This document shows, piece after piece, positions 25,560-39,594 of a stretch of DNA of 64,000 nt. The notes beneath the pieces were generated by a model. That model had not been told where the DNA came from, ran no database searches, and saw nothing but the letters and a program-made list of their open reading frames with translations. The position numbers and the translations under genes were made by a program. Within the stretch, counting starts at the first letter, position 1. Every line of letters starts with the position of its first letter. Where the stretch lies: the NCBI RefSeq assembly GCF_051020985.1, contig NC_135003.1:7185501-7249500 (forward strand). The letters run 5' to 3'. Source of the DNA: Nomia melanderi (Eukaryota; Arthropoda; Insecta; Hymenoptera; Halictidae).

Positions 25560-25772
25560 TTAACCCGTTTGCATCTTCGCTCTAAATGTGAAGCTTACTT
25601 TATAAATCATAGATGCTCGACTGAAAGTCTTTTGAACCTTTTGATTGAAATTAATGTGCTACGACCGATATAGCCGAGTAACACAAAGACAATTATGTAG
25701 AAGTTATTGTGTACGGAATAAGCAACAATTACTGTGTGCGGATTATTCCGTTTAATGATGCAAATAAGTTAA
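25560..25772. mobile_element. piggyBac-like MITE, family 1-related (copy E)
   Basis: Left end TTAACCCGTTTGCATCTTCG and inverted right end TTAACTTATTTGCATCATTA, bordered by TTAA on both sides. 213 bp. Confidence 0.55.
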
Positions 25773-27269
25773 ATCCTGATTCAAACTCTGTGAAATGGTT
25801 TCATGAAATTTCCAGTAACTGCTGACGCACTGAACTTCGTAACATTCAACAATTCTAGATAATTGTGCCTAACTCTGTTTTACAGTTTCCACATTTCTGT
25901 GGAATTATCGAATTGGATTCTTGCGAATTCCCCGAGCAGAAACGGCTCGTTTAATAGATTATTGAAAATTCATATTGCACGACGATTTCGCATGATTCAA
26001 TTACGGATTTCAATGGTCCATTTATTGGTAGATTATTGATGTTCATCTATTTACATCGTGTAATATAAAGTATCCAAAACCGACGATCCTGTGAATTCTA
26101 AATTTTATGGCGTAACATGAATGTATTATGCCATAAACCAGAAAGAATATATTATATTCTATAAACGAGCATTTATAGTGAAATGGTATATAGAATTTTG
26201 TTTGACAGGCGTGTTTTATATCGGTTGCCTTAAGAGGACACTCGAAAAAAAATAAAATTCGGACGACTATTCTTTTTCGATTTCCATCTGCCGCAGGCAG
26301 GAGCATTCGCATGCGTGGTTCGATGGTTCGTCAAATATTTCGGCGCACGTCTTCTCGTAAAATCGTCCCTTTCAAGCGGGGTTTAGGTCCGTTTGCTTTT
26401 ATAGCTGTATAGACACAGTTACGCGACGAAAAAAATAAAAAGATGTCCACGTAAAAACCCTGGAAGTCACGGAAACCTCGAAACTGACTAATACATTCGA
26501 AACATATGCTTTGCTTAACATCGCACGGAATAATTATCATTAAAATGAAATGCATAGTATTGTATCGATAAAACGAAGGTTAAAAACAGAAAATTAAATT
26601 ATATTCTCCGCTAACAAAATACAAATTCATTTCGTTTCCAAATACAAAGTAAATCGTTTATTTGTTATTTGAAGTATTATTCAATCGCTAATTAATATTC
26701 CAATAAAAACAACAAATGAATGTAACATACAAAAACACCAAGAATTTATTTTATTAATTATGTTGAGTAAACATTCATACGTAGTATCTGGAATAAAGCT
26801 GAAATCCATTTTCAGCGTCACGAACAAAGTTTAGTGTCTCGAATTCCTCAACGTTTATCCACAAAGGGTGAATTCGGTGTGTATTGTTCCGTTAGTTTTA
26901 AAAAGGTGGAGCCTCCGGAATGGTTTTCCACCCCTTCCTAGCTGTGATAATCACTCCTGTATCATTCCTTCATTGGACGTATGTTTAGCAACATCAGGGA
27001 AATTCCGTTAGGTCAAAATCCTTGAGGACACTTATTTCTGAATTTCTAAGGAACCCTCTGGAATACGACTTTACGATACCTGGGCTGAAGTGAAAAGTAG
27101 ATGAAAGAAATAGAAAATGGCTAATTTTTGCAATGAACTTATGTACCGCACATTAGCTGCAGGCCGGCCTGCTAAACTACCGAACGGAAAGCTAACGGTT
27201 ATGAACGACTCTATGAATATTTTACCGTATCGTAAAGTTGTCCCTTTGTTGTCCTAACAACATTATATC

Positions 27270-27370
27270 GTTAATAATTAATTCTAATACTATTTGCCTT
27301 TGTTATAGAAGAATAAATATTTCTACACAAAACAGTCGGAATTCTTGTGGCAGTCAACGTTGTCAAATTA
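27270..27370 (+). mobile_element. partial TTAA family 2 element (copy I)
   Basis: 'gttaataattaattctaatac' followed by 'tatttgcctttgtt' and ending 'gtggcagtcaacgttgtcaa' lines up with the reverse complement of 16197-16425. Only one half is recognisable. Confidence 0.45.
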
Positions 27371-30055
27371 AAATAAACATCAATATAAGAAATTAAGTAT
27401 TAAGTTGATATCAGTAAAATTTGAACCAATGGACTAGTCGCGAAGCCATCAGTAAAAAATCAGTATAGTAGTCGCCACCTATTTTCTTAGCAGTTGGAAT
27501 ACCATTTCTTTAAAAATATTTATTTTTATTCAAAATGACAAATTAGTTCACGTATATTGTGTAAATAAATCTATTGTTCCTAACAGTTTTATTTAGGACT
27601 TATATATTATTATATTACTTGGAAAAGAGGTTTATAGCGCGGTGCACCCCATCCTACGCCCTGGGTGCCAAACGAAATTCCAAACGTCGCTCACTCGTCG
27701 CGTCGTTAAATCGCAGATTTACGAGTAAAGATCAAGAAACGCCTGAAGGGAATATCGATGTCATACACCTTTTAGTGTCGGCCGTGTTCGCTATCGAAAT
27801 TCCGTGTGATACGTTCGGTCGATAGGTCATGAGATAAGGCCAGCCGGATCTTCTTCATCTTCTCGATCGGCCTGTCTCGTGACATTCGTGACAAAGACGC
27901 CCGAGCCAACGAATAATTACTAGGTGAAACCACGGAGAGGCGCCACTCGATCATGATCCTCGCGAGATATTAATTGTCCATTGTTTGATCCGCGTGGACA
28001 AGCGAGATCGATTTCCACATCGAACGTCGGCAACGATCAAAATTGAGTTCCAGCATTTTGCTCTTCGCGAACGGGTTGCGCAAGGTCCCGCCTGCTTGCG
28101 GACTCGGACCCAATTTTCCAGTGATCGATTGTTCGCGGTTCACGTTCGCATTGTTGTACGGTTACGTCTGTCAAGTGGCGACTCGCAGGTGTTACCCTGT
28201 TAACGAGTTGACGTACAGAAATACAGTGTTGACAGCGGATTGTTTAGTTGCACGCGTAGAAAGACGTAAGTGACTTTGAAGAGGAATGGGAAAGAAAGTG
28301 ATATTTGGAAAGGAATTCTTCTTTTATCTGTTCTGTCGTTTGGAAATTTTAACTATTTGTACTCGAAAGTCAACTCTCAGTCGCCATTTGACTCAATACA
28401 GTATGATCAGTCTTAAAATTTAATTTTCAATTTTGCGTTAGGTATTAACATATGAACCATAGAAATTATCATACTTCTCACCCTTAATTTGTGTAAGACT
28501 TTTCTTTATGTTAGTTGCAAATGGTATTATCAATATTATAGCAGAAGATAATGAATATTTATAGTGAAAAGTATTGTCGAGAGCAAAGAGTTAATATTTC
28601 TGAGTAATTTTCTGTTATTTCTAATACTGGTAAAAATGGTTTAATAAATATGTGCATTGGAATTAGAGTAAGTCTAAGGTTAAAATGTAACTAAGAGATT
28701 GAAATTTGTACATTAATCATTTCTTGGTTACGCTTGTTATTATTAAAGTTATTTATATTAAACAATAATATTGTTTAATGATTGCATTCGTTACTTAACA
28801 ACAGTAAATACACGTATCATCGAATTCCACTGTAACGATATCAACGATCGGCCGCACAGTGTGTATATTTCAACGATTAACTTGTTGCGGGTATCTTCCA
28901 TCGCTATTGTACTGTAGCTTCGTTATGCATCTGGATTGCCTTAATTATCGTTCTTTATTACTAGTATCTGCTTCGATGGCACTGGGGGATGGAAAATTTA
29001 TGGCCCCGTTCTTCTTTGTCTATAGACACGTTACGTCATATTTTATCCGAAGATCAAGAGCACAACTCAACCTTGACATTCATGCGCAGAGACCGTTTCC
29101 TGGTCCGGAGAAAGCTGCCATTTTGATTCTAGATGTTATCGTTCTCCATAATAGGTTCCTCGAAAATCCTCAATGAATGACAATGACTACGCTTTTACGG
29201 ACAACTTGAATAATAGATCGCATCGCGTGTAACATTCTCTTTTAAATTATAAAGGCGGATTCAAAACATGTCTCGTAACATATACCGATGTACTTTACAG
29301 TTACGAGAAACCACCTTCATACGAGCATTCATTAAATTTCTATTACAAGAAACTTTGTTAAATTCCTAGTACAAATGAAATTTAACGAATAAACTACTTT
29401 TCGAGAAATAAATTATTCTGGTACATCTAAATGTACTCGTAACCCGCGAATATCTAGTGTAATACGGCGTTAAGCTTCAATTCACTAAAAGGAACATGTT
29501 CCCGCTCGTTTCTCATTTTTAATTCCATCGGATCAATACGTACCCCGTTCGAAGCTATAAAACGAAGTATACCTATACTTCTCTGTCAGTGAAATAATGG
29601 GCTTTTGGCGAAGGCGGAGGAATTATTGGCAAGTCATCCATGTCTCACGGTAAGCCCTTAACGACGCTTTCAAATCGCAGTTAAAAAGGACCTCAAACAG
29701 AAACCAGTTTCTGCTCAGGAAAACCCGTGACTAAGTACTTCCCCCTTGACCGCCACCTTTTGTTTGCCTTGGATAAAAAAACACCGTGGAGTTCACCGGC
29801 CAGGAGCCACGAATTCGAGCGAAATATTACGATTCGCGTCGCGAAACCGGTTGAAGCTCTCCAAACGGCTTCGCACCGCGTTCAAATTTCGCGAGAGCTC
29901 ACCGAAAACCGTAAAATGCAAAACGTTCTTCAAATAGTCCAGTCCTTTTCACGCATTTAAAGAAATACAAAAAAAAACACCTTTATTTACTAGCTGAAGG
30001 TCTTGGTTAGGTCTGGATTAATATTTATTTAATTTTATAACACATCATTAATATT

Positions 30056-30120
30056 TTATTATTATTATCATTATTATTATTATTACTGTCAGTCTTACCA
30101 TTATTATTATTATCATTATT
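30056..30120. repeat. (ATT)n trinucleotide microsatellite
   Basis: ATT/TTA triplets with a few ATC interruptions over about 65 bp. Confidence 0.85.
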
Positions 30121-33100
30121 CTGTTATTTAATATCAATATATTATTTCTTAAAAACATATGTATTCCGTATAATACGAAAATACCAACAATATTCTGCTC
30201 CCTGCAGATTTTTCAAATAATTCTGTCGCTTTCGGCGCGTCCTCTTTCTTAAAATTCATTATGCACGTTACTTTCTGCAGTTAACCGCAAGTTTCATGTT
30301 TTTAATATGTTTGACGACTCTTTTTTTTTTTATTTGTCAGTGAATAGTACAAGAGCCTGGTGACACCTGGAATAAATTTTATTCTTCCTGATGGGAAGTT
30401 GTCCAATTATACGATAACTAATTCGATGTAGACACCTTTGCCTGTTGCGAACGCTGTATCTACGTCGTGAATAGGTTCGACGGATCTCGACCTTGACTTT
30501 TTGCGGTCTGACAATTGCATTGCGAATTGAAAGACACAAATTATTAGCTGTACACCTGCGAAGATAAGGTCAAACGGGGAAAGTTGTAAACCTTTTAAAA
30601 CTACGATCGACGATAACCGTCGATCGACATTGCTCTTTGACGTTGTTTAATTGAAATTCGAAACTGCAAGTAATCGGCGTAGGTCTTTCATAACTGTCCG
30701 CGGAATAATCCGTCGCGATACTGTAGAAATATTATCAGAACTTTTACAGTACAAGTAAAGTGAATTAGGAAATTGAAATTTTCGTCAATGGTAGCTAAAG
30801 TGAATTAACTTGTACCCTAAACGAATGTTATCTTAATACTGGATTTACAAACATTTATCGTATACTTCATTCTGTTGTTCCTAGAAGAATTGATGTTCAC
30901 GTAACAACTGGTAGCACTTATTTTTTGAACATTTATTTAGCAATAACATCTTTATCATAAGAGATCTTATACTTGTTTCATTATGAATCTAACCGTGATG
31001 CTTTTACATCTCTCAACGTGAAATATATTTTCATTTGTATTTATGTATTTTTGAAACTCAAATTCCTTTCAGTTTGCGAAAAAGATCTTCAATATTTCAT
31101 AAGTTTTGAATAATCTGGTCAAGTGTAGAAACGGAATCGAAAGAATTATAATCGCAAAGTTCAAAGGAAATACGTTTCTAGCAAGGAACGTATTTGCAAA
31201 AAAGATATGCAAATTAGAGAAATTCAATGATACTGCTGTGCGTAGGCGTGCGGCTATCAAATATAATTTACTTCGCAAAGTCGTAACTGTGTTCCATTGG
31301 TATTCCGAATCTCACACAATTGAATATGTACAACCTACATTCGCGTGTGTAGCTATTTTCTACAGTTGTACATCTATTACAGACACTCATTCAAAACATA
31401 TCCTTCCGCTGATAAATAAAAACTAACAAATAAGGCAACGATAATATTTCATATTTGTCATGGTAGTTTATGAATTTAAAAATCGTAAATTTTACATTCT
31501 CTCATTCACATTAATTCACTTTTAACTTAAAAGAATATTTGATGTTTTTTCTCTGATTCATTTGGTTAACACATGCCGTACCTTGAATTGCAAAAATGTG
31601 TCATTTAATAATATTCAAATATTAAAAATTCCATTTCACCTTGCAATACAAAATTCATTAAATTCGCGGTATTATACAATGAAATTTAAGTTATGTACAT
31701 TTTCTGCGCAAAGTTTCGAAGAAAACACGCGGAAATTAGAGTAGTCAATTAATCAAGATCTATGTTCTACAACTCCTAGATCACTGCAATCCTAAAGAAA
31801 AATGGGTATTTTCAAGCGGGGCGTGTAAAAAGCACAAGGATCACCGTGATCCGGAAATTTCTCCAGTATCGAGTTAACTAAAAACTGGTCGGTGATTAAT
31901 CGCGAAACATGTAAAATGACATTACCGGGAGTGGAACAAAGAGGGGTGTATATTAATGTGACGAAAGAATGGGCCGCCCACTGGCCCCAATATGCCATGA
32001 ACTATTGCGAAAATCTTTAGGGACACAGAGCATATTCTGAATATCATCTTCGTGATGGAGATCGTGTCGGTCGATGAGTCACGGCTGTTAGGAACCAAAT
32101 TAATCATTGCTCTTATCAGAGAACGTATAAATTACTACGCGGACCGAGGGAGACATCAACGAAACTGATGCATGACGATCTTCATGAAATTTTAATGCAT
32201 ACATGCACTAGTAAACTAGCAAAAAATGTTCGTCGCGTATTACTTTCTTAATGATAGTCGGTATGTAAGTTCTAAGAATATTTTGAATCAATCAAATGAA
32301 CAAGTAGCAAGTTAAGTGTACAAAAGACCGAAAAAAACATACAATTAAAAGCTTTTTCCTGCTATTAAAAACAGATCTAATAAAGATCGAGCAAAAAAGT
32401 TGTAAGTAAAATTATACATATTTTTTTTGGATAGGATTACTTGATTTTAATACAATCTTCTATATTAATTATGGTTCCATTTGAATGCAAAATAATCCCC
32501 AAAAATATGTCCAGGATTACAAAACGTGTTGCTCTCACCATATCCTTTACAATCACATTTGCTCACAATCCAATTGAAATAATGGCTGAAAATTATCTTA
32601 GTTCTCAAAAAAGTCCATTACTGAACATTAATCAAACTTCACCGAGCCGGGACATTGAAATCGCGACGAAATGAACGAGCTCGTTAGAAGAAACTGGAAG
32701 CAATCTTTTTACGGGTGTTCATCACGCTAAGAGAATGGCGCAGAACGATTATCCTTAAGAGTGCGTTCTACTAACTCTGGGACCACCTTGACACGGTTGT
32801 TCACATTTCAACTGAATGGTTGCACTGCTCTGTAGTATCGTTATAAATAATTACGATTAAAGGAAAATGTCATACTTTATAACGGGGATCGAATGGTAGA
32901 TAGTTTATCAGGCACTATTCATTTCTCGATGTGAATTAAATGTCATATGTAAAACAGGAATATGATCGGCTCGAGGCAATTATGCAGCACAGTTATATAC
33001 TTATGTATTTGACTCAAATGAGTTGTAGGAAACAGTTGCTCATATCGAAACTTGAAAAATGTCTATTTAAGTAATTTCGTAACGCGTTACGCTCATTGTT

Positions 33101-36100
33101 TCGTAATTCCTTCGCGCTGTCAAGCGATCACCTCGCCGCCAATTAAACGCACCGACAAAAGCCAGAAACATTTCGACCGATCATTCACGCCTCGTCTCTC
33201 GTGAATCTTCTGCAGAGATCGGCCTCAATTTCGTTTGCTGGAAATCTTTCCATCCAGACGTAGATTAAAGTCACCAATACGCGTGAATCGCGATGCAAAG
33301 AACAATTTGCCCTGGTAAATTCGGCGCCGACTTTCGAAAATCACGCGTCACCCCAAATTACACGGGAAATTTACGCACACCCGAAACTCGATATCAACAT
33401 CGTGAACCTTAATTAATCGACACTGAAGACGTGTTACATGCTGCTCTTTCCCGTCTCGATCGCCAGACAGCTTAATCTCCCAATCTTTTTTCTCCTTTTC
33501 GTGACCACATTTACTTTGGTACGCTCTAATTATTATGAGAATATAATTCTGTAAATAAATACCTTGTAATATTTTCCGTTGATTCGTTACACTATGTCGT
33601 AATGCGTTTTCTGTTTCGAAATTATTTATAGTATCAGTGATTCCAGTGGGAAGGATAGAATCGTTAGAAAAAGAAAGTTAGTACTTTTTTATAGAATATT
33701 AAAAACTGCATTAATTGGTGCAATGAGAAACATAGGTTTCCATTTTAAAAGAAGTCGTTGCATTTTTTTATGCACCAATGCAAAAACGTATATAAAATGA
33801 TTTGCATACTACACACCGTCTGATACCATTTAACTTTTATCTGCAACATTTTCTTCTATTTCTAATCGTTTGGGAGATACAGTCTGTTTCAGTTGTGTGG
33901 TACACCCTGTATATAGAATAAAATATTGTCAAGCTCTCGGTTCAAGATACAAGTAAATTCCTGAAATTCATTGTGCCCCGAAGAGACAGAGATATGAATA
34001 GAGATCGGACATCAGCTTAAAAGTTTTTATTCGTTTGTTGAAATATCGATAACAAATATACATAGAAAATAGAACAACAGTTGATAATTCAGTAAAAAGA
34101 AATGTAGGATCGAATGGATCAAGCCGGGTGCCAAGGAGTGCTGCGGGAAAATATGTAAAACCCGTGTTCCAGGCACGTTTACTATACAATGTGTTCTCAC
34201 TAATTCGGGCATGCGTCTATACACGTACACAATTACAACGCTACGTTACCGATAGGTCAGATAATTAGCAGAAAACCCTTAATATATCCACTGAACGATT
34301 AACTGTTGATCCGATTTACACTTGAGAATTCCGAAAACCGATCGGTGCACGTTTCTCCGCCCTATATGACGGACGAGTTTCGTCGCTGGAGTAAAGAAAT
34401 AAACGGAAAAAGTTCATTATGTTATTGTATAACATGTATATATGTATAAATACGCCGTGTATCCGTAAATAATACTAATAGTACAATGTTAAAGTTCGCT
34501 ATCCTTGTACTGGTTGAATCTACCAAGTCTTTTTTTATTTACTTTATCGTTCATGTTAAATAGAAACTCACGCGTGAAGAAGATTCGTAATTATGAGCAA
34601 GTGTACATGCATATAATACAGTTTTCAGTTAGACTTACTGTTCTAACGGAGATTCTGAAGTAAATCAAAGAGTAACGGTTATTTAGAATGGTAATTGAAC
34701 ATCAACGATCAATGAACACTTAGAAAACCGCACTTAGGATTAGTTCTCTTCATCTTCTTTTCATGAATAGCAGTCTTGTGTTTGAAAATATAAACATATT
34801 ATTAACGATGAAGACTGGTACATTCTATGAACTTATGAACGTTTCCATTGTTTTCATTTATTTTTCATTTTAAAGTGAAGAAATTATTAATATTGGAGAA
34901 AAGCCGTTAGAAATGTACGGTCTTTTAAGTGCTACAAGTATTGATGTAGTCAGCTCGGCATAAAGTTTCCGAGCTAACATTGAAACAGCAATTTTTCGTA
35001 AGACAATAATAATTTTTATTACTAATTACTAATCGTACGTGTTTACAAATATTCCATCTCTTTTCCATTAGTTATTCTTTGTTTTCATTTAATCGAAAGC
35101 GTAAAGTGGTTTGAATGAATGAATCATTTATATGACAGATTTTAGAAGTTCAGACCACGGAAGCTCAGCGGGGATCCAGTAAATCGATTGTTCAATGAAA
35201 TTTCGTTATCAGAAATGAAATTACATTGTAATTGTAGATATTGGAAATCTGTTATCCAATACTACTTTGAAGACGAAGTGTTAAGACTGTTTTCGTACGA
35301 TACAATTCTTTTCTTCTACAGTCTTTTTCTATATAATTGACGTTCACGAATACTACTGATTGCGTGGATTTTCGAAAGAAGAAACTTTTCTACATAATTT
35401 ATAGCAAACTACCTCACAAGAGAGTGCTGTTTGAATATTAGATTGGAAACGTTTAAGGCCAACTATGCTTTCCACAACATTAAAATGGAAGAAAGACTCG
35501 ACGATATTCAGCTGCCTATGAATTTATCAGAAATCTACTTAACTTACGAATAGAATGAGCCACGTGAAATTAACGTAGATTTTTACACTTTAATTAATCG
35601 ACTACTTTTCCAACTGTACAAGTGGATGGTTGTATACTGGTGCTCGCGTGCGAAGTAACACGCGTGATACAATGTGAATTCTATTCGACGCATATATAAA
35701 TATACATATACAAACATTTTCAGCATAACAACATTCAAAGTAACTCTCCATCTTTCTATTGCAAATACAGATTATTGCAACATCCTGTGAACAATAAGAA
35801 GTATGTAGGTATTTACTTATATACCACTGGCAATCTAATGAGAAATGATTTGCATTGATTCACGAAGACACCTCTCTACTCGTTACAATTTTCTCCTACC
35901 TAATTGTCGCATGTGTATCCTCACTACTGTTGTCAACATTTTTGGACAGAAGACAGACGAAATGTTCGTTTCGTTAAAAATGAATAAAATACGAGAATTT
36001 CTTTGTAGTTATCCTTAACATGGAAATTAAAATTTTAGTTATGAAATAAACGATACACGATTAATCAAAATTATGCTGGGAAACGTGAATGTTTTTTCTG

Positions 36101-36300
36101 TATTTTTACTTATATTGCTACGTGTACATTTGTATTTTATATGTGAATACATAAATATCAATACTAACAAATATATAGAGCCAGAGAATTGCATTATCAA
36201 CTTCTATTTGAATGTAATTGATAATACACAAAATAGAACTTGTCGTTTCCACATTTTCATATTTTACTAGAGTGCATGAATTTTCCATGGAGATATATTA

Positions 36301-36323
36301 ACATAATTTTGACCGACCCTGTA
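36301..36323. repeat. dispersed repeat end 'ACCCTGTA', copy 1
   Basis: acataattttgaccgaccct-gta aligns without gaps to 38101-38123 (acacgatttttaccaaccct-gta). Similar CCCTGTA(TATA) ends occur at about 33905 and, inverted, at about 36805 and 38700. Probably termini of an old transposable-element family. Confidence 0.45.
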
Positions 36324-38100
36324 CCTCAGTTAGTACTAATAAAATTTGTTTTGAATCCAAATTTGACCATATCCTTTGCTTCCCTTTTAATTTTCTTTCC
36401 TTTTTCTCAGTTTGGATAACGAAATATATTATAAAGGAACGATTTGCCTTAAAGTTAAATCCTGTGGCAAGAAGAATAAATTGAAGGAAATACAATTTAG
36501 CGAATTACATCGTTAACTGTGACGCAAGGTTTACATTAATCACGATTTCGCCGACGAAAATAGAATACTTGGACAACGACACATCAATTCTGCTCGTCTC
36601 TGTATCTCCTCTACTTTTACATTTTTACATTTGGTTTAAAGTACACTATATGTATACACTAGAACTCTCTCTTTCTCTGTATATATATAATATCCTACAA
36701 GTAACGATTTACGTGTAATATATATCAGCTTCATTTAATTGCTTTAAAAGTACACGTTATCGTTACAAATTTGCGCGAATATGTATGTGTATATATAAAA
36801 ATGTGCAGGGTGAATCAAGAAAGATATAAGTATAAAATATCTTCATTACTTTTAACGAAATGAGAACATTTTTAAGAGCAAAAATATTTATTTTAAAGAG
36901 GCAAACATTGCCACTAAGAAAATAGTTTTTAATCATTATTTGTAGAGAATTATACACTGCGTTGTCTTATATATTAAGTATTATATGGACTCCTTTAAGA
37001 AAAAAAATTAATTTTTTATATTATATTACTTGTCTTTTCTTTTAAATAAATATTTCCGTGCTTGGAAAATTGTTCATGCCATTAAAAATAACAGAGACAG
37101 TTTAAATTCCAATCTTAAGCAACTCAACCTGTATATTACATACGTATGCACATGCATATTCGCGAGTTACACGGATAGAATTGCGACGTGTAGACAAAAT
37201 TGTATGATATTACGTTAGAGCTATAATTTCATATACACAAAAGCAGTGTATATACATAAATAGAGTGAAAAGAATCATTCCCACTTCGCGGTGCTAAAAA
37301 ATAAAGTTAAGTTACCGTATAGTAGAATTCGCGTAAATTATCCGTAAAGCTGAGCAAAAAATACGGCCGGTGTCGATTGACTGAAAGCTTTGAATTCATT
37401 TCAGTTGAATTCAGCTTCTTCATTTTTTACTTTAAAAAAAAAACACAGAGGAAAGACGACGACATAAAATATCCTTAAGAATGTAAGCGTAATCGCGTGA
37501 GCAGTTCGTACAAAGATAAATCTTCCCTATTGTATATGCACGGTCTTCCTGAATCCTGTGGCCAAACTGTGATATTTTATCTCATTAACTATATTCATGA
37601 TAGAATATTTATTGAAATGCAAAGTCACAAATGCTTCTCTTTTGAGTTTCGTTTCAGAGGAAGTATTTGAAATACAATGAAGCTGAACTTCTTAAACGTG
37701 AAAATATATTTAAACATAATTGGCATCTTCGTTTCCTTTTTCTCAATATAGCTACCATTATTTACATTCTGCTAGAAAAAAAGTAAAGAATTTGTATAAT
37801 CAATTTGAACTAGAATTCTTTTTCATCGAGTAGGATTGGTACATCGAAAATCATGTTAATACTTACATATCCATATACATATATTGCAACATCTGCCATG
37901 TATAAAGAATATGTGGTATTTTATAAAGATTACGTGTTTTATATATTTGTTACGTCATATTGAAATAAATGTGATATATCGAATTTGTATAGTTTACAAA
38001 TAATGTTTTTTCTAATTTTGTGGTATTTTGAAAACTTATTTGTGTAGTCAGGTGTACATACATTGGTAACAAATCCATATTTTTTTCTATATAAGTCTTA

Positions 38101-38123
38101 ACACGATTTTTACCAACCCTGTA
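38101..38123. repeat. dispersed repeat end 'ACCCTGTA', copy 2
   Basis: See the partner at 36301-36323. The partner relation is by eye, about 18 of 23 bases. Confidence 0.45.
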
Positions 38124-39469
38124 TATACACACATTTATATCACAGCTAAAAGAAACATATCTCTTACTTTTGGCTACTTTGTATCACAAAAGAAACATTT
38201 AAGAAATTATCGTTTCTGTGAAATTTTGTTTATTCGTATGATCTAATAGAATATATTGGTAAATCCTGGCCAAGCAACTGAAGAACACCCTGCATGGTAC
38301 GCGCTATGAATGCTGCAAAGTTTCGAAACCAAGAAGCTTTGCTTCTGTGTAGTTTCATACATAAGACGTACATACGTTTCATTTAATTTCTTTTATTTCC
38401 TTATCTAGGCGCGTGACTTCTTAAACCGCTAATAACTGTACATAATACGTACATGAACGTAATTTATAAAATTCTAAAGCTGAAACCACTTTACTCGACG
38501 TTACATCGAGATACTCGAATCTAAATATTGTACACGAAATACGTGTCAATCGCGGTATCATTTCATGTAGAATCACGAATTCGATGGCGTAACCGAATTT
38601 TTGTTTCCTAACTGAAATTCTCGTTAATTATGTTATGAAAATATAACGAGGCGTCGTTGAACACTGTAATATATATACTCACGCATATATGTATATACAC
38701 AGGGTTTCCAAGTAGTTACTCATCAACGTTTTTCTCGTAAATAGCAAGTATACGGAAAAAATTAAAGAGAAAACAATTTTATCCTTTTTTCTAATGGCTA
38801 TAATTATGGTTTTAAATATTTTATGTTTGCAATATTTTCTGAGAAACAAAAGTGACCTTCAACTTTAAATAAAATGTTATTTGTTTTTATATATCATATG
38901 GAAGCGTGATCATATGAAGATAAATTCAACTATGCGCAACCATGTAACAGAAGATCAGAAATGAACAAAAATGTCGTATACATGATAAAATTTAAATGCA
39001 CTATTATGTTCATTGTAAAAAACAGTAAAACTTTTCTCTCTTTCATTTCTTCTATATACTTATCATTTATGAGAAATATACTTGCTAATAACTGCATGAA
39101 CACTGTATATTTTAAATAGTACTGGATGTATCCTTGGCGTTCTGTGCAATATCTTCTAACACGTTCGAACGAAATATCGATGATTACAAATCTTTATCTA
39201 TAGTTTAATGTACAATTGATAACAGGTTGCACTTTACTATTTACATTTCGTACAAATGTCCCCTAAAATGTGTCCCATTATGTCTTCAAAGTGATTAAGA
39301 TTCGTGATTACTAATTCCACGTTTTTAAGATTGAAAATAATTTTCACAACAATAAGCTTGATTCCTTCCTTCGTCTGCGATTCGAGTTAATCAACGTTCG
39401 TCTTGCGCATTGCAAGGAAGAATATAGAGAATGTATATTGTTAGTCTCATTTACTAACCTGTGACTTTC

Positions 39470-39475
39470 TTTATT
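39470..39475 (-). terminator. candidate tweek polyadenylation signal AATAAA
   Basis: AATAAA on the minus strand, about 120 nt downstream of the tweek stop codon, and the first canonical signal found after the stop. A short 3' UTR ending just beyond it (around 39440-39460) would fit. No transcript evidence is available here, and later signals in this AT-rich stretch could be used as well. Confidence 0.5.
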
Positions 39476-39594
39476 ATCTAGACAGGACTTTATCATTATG
39501 GACGATTATTATATGCTTTCATTTCTGAGTTTGCTTCACTTTCTCAGTGGTTAAATGTCTAATAGCGTTAACGTCCATTTTCTTTTAAGTATAA

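Larger units (their letters stand above)
25773..39469. other. long intergenic stretch, no coding gene supported
   Basis: About 13.7 kb without a recognisable exon. It contains a degenerate family-2 element (about 27270-27370), a CpG-rich patch at 27640-28280 ending in a good donor-like GTAAGTG, an (ATT)n array, several 'CCCTGTAtata' repeat ends between 33.9 and 38.7 kb, and scattered short palindromes. Open frames are all about 106 codons or fewer and show no family motifs. Distal 3' regulatory sequence or a non-coding RNA cannot be excluded. Confidence 0.5.

Noticed and set aside
31800..32012. Plus-strand frame reading ...GNFSSIELTKNW...MTLPGVEQRGVYINV... with protein-like composition
   Set aside because: About 55 codons between in-frame stops, with no acceptor/donor pair that extends it and no family that I recognise. 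It could be a decayed exon, but I cannot support it.
33687..33772. Inverted repeat ATTGGTGCA...TGCACCAAT considered as a microRNA hairpin
   Set aside because: The loop is about 47 nt and the stem only 9-11 bp, so it does not look like a miRNA precursor; more likely a repeat remnant.
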